The notes under the pieces are model-generated. The model was given only the letters and a program-made list of their open reading frames with translations. It had not been told where the DNA came from and made no database searches. The position numbers and the translations under genes are program-made. Positions 16,804 through 24,699 of a stretch of 64,000 nucleotides of DNA are shown piece after piece. Position 1 is the stretch's first letter. The number at the start of each line of letters is the position of its first letter. This DNA comes from Nocardia sp. SYP-A9097 (lineage in GTDB: Bacteria > Actinomycetota > Actinomycetes > Mycobacteriales > Mycobacteriaceae). The DNA lies in NCBI RefSeq assembly GCF_009649815.1, contig NZ_WJIC01000004.1, positions 124,001 to 188,000 on the forward strand. The letters are read 5' to 3'.

Positions 16804-17400
16804 TCATCGCGCCCACCGTGCCATATCCGGGGCAGTGCCCACCAAGCACTCGACACCAGCAGCGAAGCCGGCCAGGGCGTAAGCGGTCAGACGCAGATGG
16901 CCTTCCAGGCACACCAGTTCATCATGTCTGACACCCACAAGGATCAACGGCGGGAACCGCCCGCTTGCCGCAATGGCGCGCGCTGTCGTCACGAACGGCT
17001 CATTGGGTACGTCGAACGCGTGTTTGCCTGCCCTGATGCGCCTGGCCGCATCGGTCGGCAGCCGACTGCCCCCCGACAGCTCCACCCAGTACGAGTAGTC
17101 CACGTAGCGCACGGTCGCTATCTCCGCCGCGGTAATCTCCGCCCACGTCCACGCGACGTCGGCAGGAAAACCCTCGAACAGGTCGCGGTTTTCGCCGTAC
17201 CCGCGTGTTGCTGCGAGCAGAGCACGGCGTGCTGCGTTCGCTTCAGCGTCGCCCAGGTCGGGATGAGTGAGCAGGCTCTCGGGCAAGCCATCTGCCACCA
17301 GCCCCGACCGGATGGCGTCGCCGAACCTCTCGCTGGACAATTCACCGAGCAAGAAGCAAGCAACCATCTCTGCTTCACTGCTCGCACCCATTACGCGCAT
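16804..17400 (-). CDS. Conserved hypothetical protein with EGHxRLTA motif
   Basis: A 198-residue protein that looks genuine from its composition and consistent codon bias, but whose family I cannot name. Residues about 155-180 read ILVGVRHDELVCLEGHLRLTAYALAG, reminiscent of the ParB/Srx-like E-G-H-x-R motif. The middle part holds YVDYSYWVELSGGSRLP. The start could be ATG 17400 or ATG 17391; neither has a clear ribosome binding site. It is isolated between two intergenic stretches without supported genes. Confidence 0.55.
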   Translation of the reverse strand: MRVMGASSEAEMVACFLLGELSSERFGDAIRSGLVADGLPESLLTHPDLGDAEANAARRALLAATRGYGENRDLFEGFPADVAWTWAEITAAEIATVRYVDYSYWVELSGGSRLPTDAARRIRAGKHAFDVPNEPFVTTARAIAASGRFPPLILVGVRHDELVCLEGHLRLTAYALAGFAAGVECLVGTAPDMARWAR

Positions 17401-17879
17401 GACTGCTCAGTATGCGGCAGGCACACCCCGCAGGACATTTCATCGTTCATGAACATCGCTATGCCGCGGACTGCGCTGACCGAACCGGTCAGCCCAGGAC
17501 CTGGAAGATCAACTGGGACTGCCGATCCGGGGCCACCCGAACGCACCATATTGCCGAATGCAGCCTTCGACCTCAACCCGTGGCCGGAAGCCAAGGTGGA
17601 CACCGAGATTCGCAACCGCGGCCGCGCCTTCACAATCGACGGCTGCTGGCAAGAGGTTGCCGAGTCCATCCTCGGATTCCTCCAACGCTTCGTCCGACCG
17701 CATGAGTCCATGGCGGAAAATGCGGTATTCGTGGCGCAAAAGGTGGGGCGCATGGCTACCGAGATCGCACACACTGATCCGGACCAATCGTTCGGAAGCT
17801 TTTGTGGTCCAACCCGTTCCCATTGTCTCAGCGAGGCCCTCGATCGGCGCATCGAGTACCCGATTACAAGGAGTCCCAC
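17401..17879. other. Long gap with only an unconvincing open frame
   Basis: No supported gene. A plus-strand frame (about 17445 onward: NPWPEAKVDTEIRNRG to AQKVGRMATEIAHTDPDQ) is protein-like in composition. It has no ribosome binding site and runs without a stop into the hydrolase gene in another frame, so it may be the remnant of a gene whose 3' end was lost. Confidence 0.3.
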
Positions 17880-18704
17880 ATGCCCGTCATCACAACGCCG
17901 GACGGCGTCGACATCTACTACAAGGACTGGGGTACCGGACAGCCCATCGTCTTCAGTCACGGCTGGCCCCTGTCCTCGGACGACTGGGATGCGCAGCTGA
18001 TGTTCTTCCTCTCCCACGGTTTCCGGGTGGTTGCTCACGACCGGCGCGGCCATGGTCGTTCCGCTCAAGTTGCCGAAGGCCACGATATGGACCATTACGC
18101 CGATGACCTGGCCGCCGTCGTCACCCATCTCGATCTGTCGGACGCGGTTCATGTCGGTCATTCCACCGGTGGCGGGGAGGTCGTGCGTTACCTCACGCGG
18201 CATGGACAGGATCGGGCGGCCAAAGCCGTGCTGATCAGTTCGGTGCCGCCGATCATGGTGAAGACTGCCGACAATCCGGGCGGCTTGGACAAGTCGGTGT
18301 TCGACGGCATCCAGGAACAGGTCGCCACCCGCCGGTCGGACTTCTTCCGCTCGTTCGCCGAAGGACCGTTCTACGGCTACAACCGGCCCGGCGCAGAACC
18401 CTCCGAAGGAGTGATCGCCAACTGGTGGCGGCAGGGCATGACAGGTGGAGTCAAGGCACACTACGACGGTGTCGTCGCGTTCTCCCAGACCGACTTCACC
18501 GAGGAGCTCACCAAGATCACGATCCCCACCCTCGTCCTGCACGGGGAGGATGACCAGGTCGTACCGATCGAAAACACCGGTATCCGCTCGGCCGAACTGC
18601 TGCCCAACAGCACACTGAAAACCTATCCGGGTTTCCCCCACGGTATGCCGACCACCGAGGCGGCAACCATCAACGCCGACCTGCTCGCATTCATTCGTTC
18701 CTGA
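17880..18704 (+). CDS. Alpha/beta hydrolase, non-heme haloperoxidase type
   Basis: A 274-residue alpha/beta hydrolase from ATG 17880, preceded by AAGGAG. The nucleophile is Ser95 in HVGHSTGGGE, the acid lies in LHGEDDQVVP, and the His is in GFPHGM. An oxyanion site is at SHGWPLSSDDWD, all characteristic of the cofactor-free bromo/chloroperoxidase (perhydrolase) group. These enzymes are esterases that also make peracids and so halogenate in vitro; the natural substrate is generally unknown. It is transcribed alone. Confidence 0.87.
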   Translation: MPVITTPDGVDIYYKDWGTGQPIVFSHGWPLSSDDWDAQLMFFLSHGFRVVAHDRRGHGRSAQVAEGHDMDHYADDLAAVVTHLDLSDAVHVGHSTGGGEVVRYLTRHGQDRAAKAVLISSVPPIMVKTADNPGGLDKSVFDGIQEQVATRRSDFFRSFAEGPFYGYNRPGAEPSEGVIANWWRQGMTGGVKAHYDGVVAFSQTDFTEELTKITIPTLVLHGEDDQVVPIENTGIRSAELLPNSTLKTYPGFPHGMPTTEAATINADLLAFIRS

Positions 18705-18921
18705 GCAGCGACATGCCTCGAGGCTCGGGGCGGGTACGACCCTTTCCGAACTCATCGACGAGGACCGATGCCGAAAACACGCCCCGAGCCCGTCCGTGAC
18801 CCTCGGCGTGGTAACCCTCGCCAAACTCGCACATGCCTACATGATCCTGACAATCGTGACAACCGTCGCGGTAGACATGGGCGTCAACGAGCCGACCAAC
18901 CCGGCGATACTCGACGAACTC

Positions 18922-18987
18922 CCCGGCCTCCAGGATATCGCCGGAATAGCTTGCCGCGCACTGGGTTTCGTTCCCACATCAGTCGAC
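18922..18987 (+). pseudogene. Decayed 3' end of a TetR gene (duplicate of the 14.2-kb gene end)
   Basis: The frame reads PGLQDIAGIACRALGFVP, differing at two residues from PGLQEIAGMACRALGFVP at the end of the TetR gene 13591-14226, with clear nucleotide similarity. The helix-turn-helix part is missing. Between 18705 and 19109 nothing else is recognisable. It is evidence of a past duplication or recombination inside this zone. Confidence 0.7.
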
Positions 18988-19109
18988 GGCAGCGCAAAGG
19001 GGACCGTCTGGAACCGGCGCGCGTCAACTGCAGCGGCTTGTTCGGATGTTCGTGCGGAGCGCGTGAAGTCGGAATATCATGGCTCACTGAAAGATACGGG
19101 GGGCTGACG

Positions 19110-20861
19110 GTGGAGCATCGGATCGTTGCGGCGATCGATTTCGGAACACATGGGACGGGGTATGCGTGGGCGTTCACGTCCGAGCGGGATCGGGAGCCGC
19201 GGCAGCGGAGTATTCATTTCTTCGATGAATGGGCGGGACAGCCCAGTAGCTATATCAAGAATCGCACGGCACTGCTGCTGGGGCCCGATGGGGCGCCGGT
19301 GGAGTGGGGGCATCAGGCGCGGCGGCGGTTCCATACCGATTCTCGTACAGGGGCTTTCGAGTATGTAGACCAGTTCAAGATGGATCTGTTGCAGGATCCT
19401 GATCCGGATGTGCCGGGTACCTCGGTGGCGCGCCGTAGCGATATGAGCTCGTATCTGGTCACTACTTATCTGCAGCTTTTCTTCCAGTTCGCGGTGCGGG
19501 ACATTGTCGCTCGCAGCGGGGTCAACGAGGGCGAAATCCTCTGGTGCCTAACGGTTCCCGCGATCTGGCGGGACCGGGAACGCCAGATCATGCGTCAGTG
19601 CGCGGAGCGGGCCGGCATACCCGGAGACCAGTTGCTACTGGCGGTCGAACCCGAAGTCGCGGCGCTCTACTGCCGCCACGATGCCGGGCTGCCCGGTACC
19701 GATGCGGCGGGGGACCGGTTCATGGTCGTCGACGCCGGTGGCGGCACCGTCGACATCACCGCGTACGAGGTCACCGACTTGGGCTTGACCGAGATCGGAT
19801 ACACCTCCGGCGGCGGCCACGGATCGACGTATCTGGACCTGGATTTCATCAGCGAGGCCATGGTTCGGCGGCTCGGCAGGGCCTCGCTCGACGCCGCCTA
19901 CGACGCGGACCGGGGCGCGTTCGCCGATCTCCTCGACTCCTGGGAGCGGGCAAAACTCAGCTTCGATCCGACGGCGGGCCACGCCCTGGTCGTTCCGTTG
20001 AGCAATCGCCTGTACCGCAACCTGGACTCCGTCGCACGCGACAAACTGGGGCGCGCGCAGAACGGGATCGACGATGAGATCATCCTCGATCCGGTGGAAG
20101 CCATCGGCCTGTTCGACCGCACGGTGGAGCCGATCCTCGATCTTGTCGACGACCAGCTCGCGCGCATCGGAGACGCGGGAGTGGGCCGGATTCTGCTGGT
20201 GGGCGGCTTCGCGCAGTCTCGCCATCTGCAGAACCAGCTGCGGCAGCGCATCGGATCCCGGGCGACGCTCGTGATTCCGTCGAAGCCCGCGTGGGCGGTG
20301 CTGATCGGAGCTGTGCACTACGCGCTGGCGCCTTCGACCGCGATTGTCGGGCGTCGTTCCCGATTCACTTACGGCGTCTCGGTGGCCATGAAATTCGAAG
20401 AAGGCCGCGATCCAGAGGAATACCGGACGTTCGACTACGCGAATGTCGCGAAATCCAACAACAGATTCGATGCCTTCGTCCCGGCGGGCGAGATTATCGC
20501 GTCGGGTCACGAGGTCAGGCGAACCTATCTGCCGTTGCAGGACGGTCAAACCGCGATCGGCATCAAGATCTTCACGTCGATGGACCCGGAACCCCGATAT
20601 GTGACCGACAGCGGTTGTAGCCAGGTTGGCTACCTGACCGTCGACGCGACCGATTCGTTGTCGCTTCCGACGCCCGACCGCACCTCGGAGGTGATCATGA
20701 CCTTCGGCGGTACCGAGATCTCGGTGCGGGCCAGGGACCTGAAATCCGAGCAGGACGTCCGCGTCACCGTCGATTTCGTTACCGATCACTCGACCGATCT
20801 GGAACGCCTGGGCAGCGCGGCGACGACCCGAACGATGCGGAAGCGGAGCGCAAATGACTGA
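19110..20861 (+). CDS. HSPA12-like Hsp70-family ATPase
   Basis: A 583-residue actin/Hsp70-fold ATPase from GTG 19110. Phosphate loop 1 is AAIDFGTHGTGYAW (about 7-20), the second is MVVDAGGGTVDITAYEV (205-221), and the adenosine motif is ILLVGGFAQSRHLQNQL (about 370). After loop 1 it carries an aromatic-rich insertion (FFDEWAGQPSSYIKNRTALLL). This layout resembles the HSPA12 branch and not DnaK; there is no classical DnaK substrate-binding domain or EEVD-like tail. The C-terminal 150 residues are beta-rich. It overlaps the next gene by 8 bases, so the two products probably act together. HSPA12-type proteins are poorly understood in bacteria. Confidence 0.8.
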   Translation: MEHRIVAAIDFGTHGTGYAWAFTSERDREPRQRSIHFFDEWAGQPSSYIKNRTALLLGPDGAPVEWGHQARRRFHTDSRTGAFEYVDQFKMDLLQDPDPDVPGTSVARRSDMSSYLVTTYLQLFFQFAVRDIVARSGVNEGEILWCLTVPAIWRDRERQIMRQCAERAGIPGDQLLLAVEPEVAALYCRHDAGLPGTDAAGDRFMVVDAGGGTVDITAYEVTDLGLTEIGYTSGGGHGSTYLDLDFISEAMVRRLGRASLDAAYDADRGAFADLLDSWERAKLSFDPTAGHALVVPLSNRLYRNLDSVARDKLGRAQNGIDDEIILDPVEAIGLFDRTVEPILDLVDDQLARIGDAGVGRILLVGGFAQSRHLQNQLRQRIGSRATLVIPSKPAWAVLIGAVHYALAPSTAIVGRRSRFTYGVSVAMKFEEGRDPEEYRTFDYANVAKSNNRFDAFVPAGEIIASGHEVRRTYLPLQDGQTAIGIKIFTSMDPEPRYVTDSGCSQVGYLTVDATDSLSLPTPDRTSEVIMTFGGTEISVRARDLKSEQDVRVTVDFVTDHSTDLERLGSAATTRTMRKRSAND

Positions 20862-21570
20862 ACGCGACCACCGCGCCGATTCGAGACCTGCCCCGAACCG
20901 ACTCGAAATGCTCGAGGATCAGTTACGACAAGTGTCCGGCTACTGCGATCGCCTGCATCGGCAGGCACTGCCGAGCATGTCCCGCGATATCGCGCAGCTG
21001 TTCGCCGAGTTCGCCGAGTTGAATGGCAGGTTCACCGCCATTCTGGCCAACCGGCACGAGTCCGGACAATCCGATACCACCACCACGGATCACCTGGGCC
21101 ACTACGAGATCTCACACCAGCTGCGCTCGTTCGTCGAACAGGACCTGCGCCGCGCCGTGCAGCGAATCCTGCCTCCCGGCACCTCGTCCACCGACCGCGC
21201 CCATCTGATAAGTCGCTGTGCGGCAGCACTTTTCAAGAACCGCGAGATCGATCGAGCCGCCGTCGAGGAGATCTTCCGAGCCGAAGCGGTCGACACCGCG
21301 CAACTCGAATACGACATTCTGCAGCGGGCAGCCGAAATACGCCAGGCGGCAACCGATCTCGGACATGACCATCGCTGGGACTTCACCTGCGAGCCGGGAA
21401 CCTCGCTCGACCCGGAGACCCAGGAACCGTGGGGCGTGTGCGACCCGGATGAACCGACGGCCTTCGTCGTGGTCCCCTCCTACTACGTCTCCCGCCGCCT
21501 GCTGCTCAAACAGCAGGTAGTCACGAGCGCACTCCCCGCGACTCCGTCCGGCGCCGCCGACCCCGCTTGA
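20854..21570 (+). CDS. Hypothetical helical partner of the Hsp70-like ATPase
   Basis: A 238-residue soluble protein whose start lies inside the 3' end of the ATPase gene (8-base overlap). Residues about 15-65 are predicted coiled-coil or helical (RLEMLEDQLRQVSGYCDRLHRQ), and a middle helical part follows (LRSFVEQDLRRAVQRIL). The C-terminal segment ends with VVVPSYYVSRRLLLKQQVV. No domain is recognised, nor a J-domain HPD or a GrpE signature, so it is not an obvious Hsp70 co-chaperone. The coupled arrangement predicts a complex. It ends 6 bases before a tRNA-fMet 3' remnant. Confidence 0.6.
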   Translation: MTERDHRADSRPAPNRLEMLEDQLRQVSGYCDRLHRQALPSMSRDIAQLFAEFAELNGRFTAILANRHESGQSDTTTTDHLGHYEISHQLRSFVEQDLRRAVQRILPPGTSSTDRAHLISRCAAALFKNREIDRAAVEEIFRAEAVDTAQLEYDILQRAAEIRQAATDLGHDHRWDFTCEPGTSLDPETQEPWGVCDPDEPTAFVVVPSYYVSRRLLLKQQVVTSALPATPSGAADPA

Positions 21571-21576
21571 ATCGAA

Positions 21577-21606
21577 AGGTCGCAGGTTCGAATCCTGTCT
21601 CCGCTA
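21577..21606 (+). other. Diverged tRNA-fMet 3' fragment, copy 5
   Basis: Thirty bases match the tRNA end with two substitutions, followed by the CTACGAAAA seen after copies 1 and 4 and a degraded GGCC...GGCC hairpin (21618-21642). It is the oldest-looking of the copies and marks the right edge of the accessory zone. Confidence 0.65.
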
Positions 21607-21666
21607 CTACGAAAATGGCCAGGAACAAACAGATTCCGGGCCGTTCGCGTTGGCTTCGACTTGCTG

Positions 21667-22050
21667 TCAGTCGATTACGACCTGCTCCAGTTCCTTGCTC
21701 ACCGGCGCTACGAAGTGGGCTCCCGGGGTGATCCCGCCGTCGAGGGTGGCGGTCAGGGTGGAGCCGCCGGATCCGATGGCCAGCTTCAGGTTTCGCTCCG
21801 CACCGTCGACGGTCGCGGTGGGTGCGAGCGCTTCGAGTACGCGGCCGGTCTCATCGAGCACCTGGACCTGACCGGTGACGGCGTTCAAGGTGAACTTGCC
21901 GGCGGTCAAAGTCATTGTCGCAGCGCCACTCCCGGTGTTGACCGCGGTGAAGCGAGCCGACTGCGCAACCGCGGGATCGGCGTGTGCGGCCTGCGTGGCG
22001 GCGACGATGGCGGGCGCGACGGAAATCGGATTTATCGACGAACGAATGGG
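21667..22050 (-). pseudogene. Secreted protein gene lacking a start (5'-truncated)
   Basis: On the minus strand the frame is open from 22050 to the stop at 21667. It reads a signal-peptide-like end (ISVAPAIVAATQAAHA, cleavage before DPAVAQ) and a beta-rich domain (FTLNAVTGQVQVLDETGRVL to FVAPVSKELEQVVID). A stop codon just upstream and the absence of any ATG, GTG or TTG before the signal region mean the start is lost. ATG 21915 would give only the 82-residue domain without export. The style resembles small secreted Nocardia proteins, but I cannot name the family. From 22051 to 22254 there is no gene. Confidence 0.4.
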
Positions 22051-22254
22051 TCAATTTATGTGCCCGGATACGTATTGTCTTGTCGCGCCGCAACAATGCT
22101 TACTGTTATTTCTGTGCTGGTGTCACGGGGCGGTTCGGGGACTTTTATCCGCGGCAGTGATATCCATCACGCGCACCGGATTCGCCTTTGCGCGAATGTG
22201 AATCGTTCACTCGATCGATGTGCAATGTTAATATCCGTGGATATCGTTCAGGGA

Positions 22255-22989
22255 ATGAAATTGCGCCCCATTGTCATTAGCGTTCTAGCCCTGATCGCCA
22301 CCGTCGCCTCGGGTACCGCCGCGTCCGCCGCGCCCGCCGATTCGATGAATCTCGAAGGCGCGTCCAACGCCCGCGATGTCGGCGGTTACCAGACCACCGA
22401 TGGTCACCACGTGCGCACCGGAATGGTGTTCCGCAGCAACAACTTGCACAGCCTCACCACTGCGGACCTGGCCAAACTGCAGGCCGCCGATGTGCGGGTC
22501 ATCGATGATCTGCGCACCGGACTGGAGCGCGCCTTCCAGGCGGACCGGGTGCCCACCGGAGCGGTCGACAATGTGCGGGACGTATTCGGCAAGGACCTGC
22601 CGATGGGACCCGAGGCCGCGTATGAGGTGTTCATCAATAGTTCCAATGCGAACCAGGCTTTCGCGACCGTATTGCGAGACATCATCACGGCCAATGGCGC
22701 GGTGCTATACCACTGCACCTCGGGCAAGGACCGCACCGGCTGGACCAGCGCCGTGCTGCTGACCATTCTCGGCGTCGATCGCGCCTCGGTGAATCAGGAC
22801 TTCCTGCTCAGTAATGCCCGACTCGGTGTACCGGAGGGCGACGCCATGCGCGGCGTGACGCAGGAAGAACTCGATACCTCGTTCAACCTCGTGACCTCGA
22901 AGTACGGCAGCTTCGACAACTACGTGCACAAGGGCCTGGGCCTCACCGATAACGAGATCGCCGCACTGAAGAGCAAACTGCTGAGCTGA
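22255..22989 (+). CDS. Secreted tyrosine/dual-specificity phosphatase (PtpB-like)
   Basis: A 244-residue protein with a signal peptide (MKLRPIVISVLALIATVASGTAASA, cleaved before APADS) and a Y_phosphatase3-type domain. The signatures are NARDVGGY near the start and the P-loop HCTSGKDRTGW (C-x5-R). This matches the family of mycobacterial PtpB, a secreted phosphatase that acts on phosphoproteins and phosphoinositides. An alternative start is ATG 22225. The gene stands alone. Export plus an intact P-loop support an active extracellular phosphatase. Confidence 0.87.
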   Translation: MKLRPIVISVLALIATVASGTAASAAPADSMNLEGASNARDVGGYQTTDGHHVRTGMVFRSNNLHSLTTADLAKLQAADVRVIDDLRTGLERAFQADRVPTGAVDNVRDVFGKDLPMGPEAAYEVFINSSNANQAFATVLRDIITANGAVLYHCTSGKDRTGWTSAVLLTILGVDRASVNQDFLLSNARLGVPEGDAMRGVTQEELDTSFNLVTSKYGSFDNYVHKGLGLTDNEIAALKSKLLS

Positions 22990-23068
22990 CCTCCGGGCGT
23001 CCACCGGTCCGCAGCTTGGACAACTGCGGGCTCGGTGTGGCGCACGGCTGCGGCCAGTCCGAAGCGGC

Positions 23069-24688
23069 TCATGTGTACAGGGCGTCGATCTCGGGGTTGT
23101 ACTTGTCCTGGATGCTGCGCCGCTTGATCTTCAAGCTGGCCGTGAGTTCGCCGGTCTCCGGCGTCCATTCGGTGGTGAGGACCGTGAAGCGTTTGACCTG
23201 TTCGACGCGGGCCAGGTGCTGGTTCGCCGCGGCCACGGCGTCGTTCAGTTCGGCGAGTAGCGCGGGGTGGGTGGCGAGCTCGGCGGGGGACTCACAGTCG
23301 ATGTTATGCGTTGCCGCCCAGGCGGTTACGGCGTCGGGGTCGAGTACCAGCAGGGCGACGAGGTAGGGGCGGCGGTCGCCGAAGGCCAGGGCCTGGCCGA
23401 TCAGATCGTGCTGGGTGAGTAGGGCTTCGATGGCGACGGGGGCGATGTTCTTGCCGCCCGCGGTGATGATGAGGTCCTTCTTGCGGTCGATGATGTAGAG
23501 GTGGCCGTTGTCGATTCGGCCGACATCGCCGGTGTGCATCCAGCCTTCGCTGTCGGTGACGGGGGTGACGGAGCCGTCCGATTCGAGGTATCCGGCGGCC
23601 ACAATGGGTCCGCGGACCAGTACTTCACCGTCCTCGAGGAGCTGAATCTCATTGCCGGGGATGGGCATTCCCACCGATCCGAGCTGGAAGTCGTCCGCCC
23701 CGGTGGCCGTCGCGACACCGGTGGTCTCGGTCATACCCCACGCCTCGAGAATGGCAATACCGTTGGCGCGGAAGAACTCCTGCACATCCAGGGGGAGAGG
23801 AGCGGCGGCGCTACAGGCCCAGGTGACCTGGTCCAGGCCCACATCCGCGAGCGATGAACCCGGTCGGGCGCGCAGTGCGGCCGCGAGCTTCTCCCAGATG
23901 CGCGGGACCCCGAAGAAGCTGGTCGGCCGGGTCTGGATGAGTTGTCCCACAAGTACACTCGGGTCCGGGCAGAACGTCACATGACCGGCCTTGTGAATGG
24001 CCATATAGACCGACACCATACGTTCGGCGATATGCGCCAGCGGCAGGTAGCAGACGCTGCGGAAGTGGTCGGGGGTCGGCGCCGCCGCATCGCGGGCCTC
24101 GGCATTGGCGATCACATTGCGGTGCGTGAGCAGCACGCCCTTGGGCACGCCGGTGGTACCGGAGGTATAGATCAGCGTGATGGGATCGTCCGCCGAGATG
24201 GTCCGCCACCCGGCTTCGAACGCGTCGAGATCCGTCTCACCGGTGATCACGTCTGACCAGCGGACTACGCGTTCGTCGTCGAGCCGGGCCTCGGGATCGA
24301 GCACGAGAATGTGTTCGAGCTCGGTCAACTGGTCGAGAACCGGTGCCCAGCGGTCGATCTCGGCCTGGCCTTCGAGCACCGCGACGGTGGCGTGGCTGTG
24401 CCCGGCCAGATAGGCGATCTGGTTGGCGGGCATGGTGCCGTACACGGTGGTCGGGAGCGCGCCGAGGTGGACGACGGCCTGATCGACGAGCCAGTGCTCG
24501 GGGCGGCTGGACATCATGATCGCCACCCGCCCGCCCTTGCGTACGCCCAGGCGTGCGAGCCCGAACGCCACCTGCGCGATCCGCGACCGAGTTTCGTTCC
24601 AGGAGAGGGTGTTTCCGTCGAAGGACAGTGCGGGCAGCTCGCCGAACTGTTCGGCGTTGCGGTGCAGCAGCAGTGGAATCGTGGACAT
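23069..24688 (-). CDS. Long-chain acyl-CoA synthetase (FadD type)
   Basis: A 539-residue ANL-superfamily enzyme from ATG 24688. The ATP loop is LIYTSGTTGVPKG. Later motifs are WGMTETTGVAT, GWMHTGDVGRIDNGHLYIIDRKKDLIITAGGKNIAP and a catalytic Lys near the end (TASLKIKRRSIQDKYN). It activates fatty acids to acyl-CoA through acyl-adenylate. The closing segment resembles FadD15-type ligases. It is the last gene of a minus-strand operon that begins with an SDR, and should activate the acid produced by the preceding enzymes. Confidence 0.9.
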   Translation of the reverse strand: MSTIPLLLHRNAEQFGELPALSFDGNTLSWNETRSRIAQVAFGLARLGVRKGGRVAIMMSSRPEHWLVDQAVVHLGALPTTVYGTMPANQIAYLAGHSHATVAVLEGQAEIDRWAPVLDQLTELEHILVLDPEARLDDERVVRWSDVITGETDLDAFEAGWRTISADDPITLIYTSGTTGVPKGVLLTHRNVIANAEARDAAAPTPDHFRSVCYLPLAHIAERMVSVYMAIHKAGHVTFCPDPSVLVGQLIQTRPTSFFGVPRIWEKLAAALRARPGSSLADVGLDQVTWACSAAAPLPLDVQEFFRANGIAILEAWGMTETTGVATATGADDFQLGSVGMPIPGNEIQLLEDGEVLVRGPIVAAGYLESDGSVTPVTDSEGWMHTGDVGRIDNGHLYIIDRKKDLIITAGGKNIAPVAIEALLTQHDLIGQALAFGDRRPYLVALLVLDPDAVTAWAATHNIDCESPAELATHPALLAELNDAVAAANQHLARVEQVKRFTVLTTEWTPETGELTASLKIKRRSIQDKYNPEIDALYT

Positions 24689-24699
24689 GGTGCGGCCTT

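Noticed and set aside
17445..17879. Plus-strand frame with NPWPEAKVDTEIRNRG to MATEIAHTDPDQ
   Set aside because: No ribosome binding site or recognisable family, and it runs without a stop into the hydrolase gene in another frame. It is described as a possible remnant only.
18768..19109. Upstream extension of the Hsp70-like gene
   Set aside because: The frame is open, but residues before GTG 19110 do not resemble an Hsp70 start, and the stretch overlaps the decayed TetR fragment in another frame.
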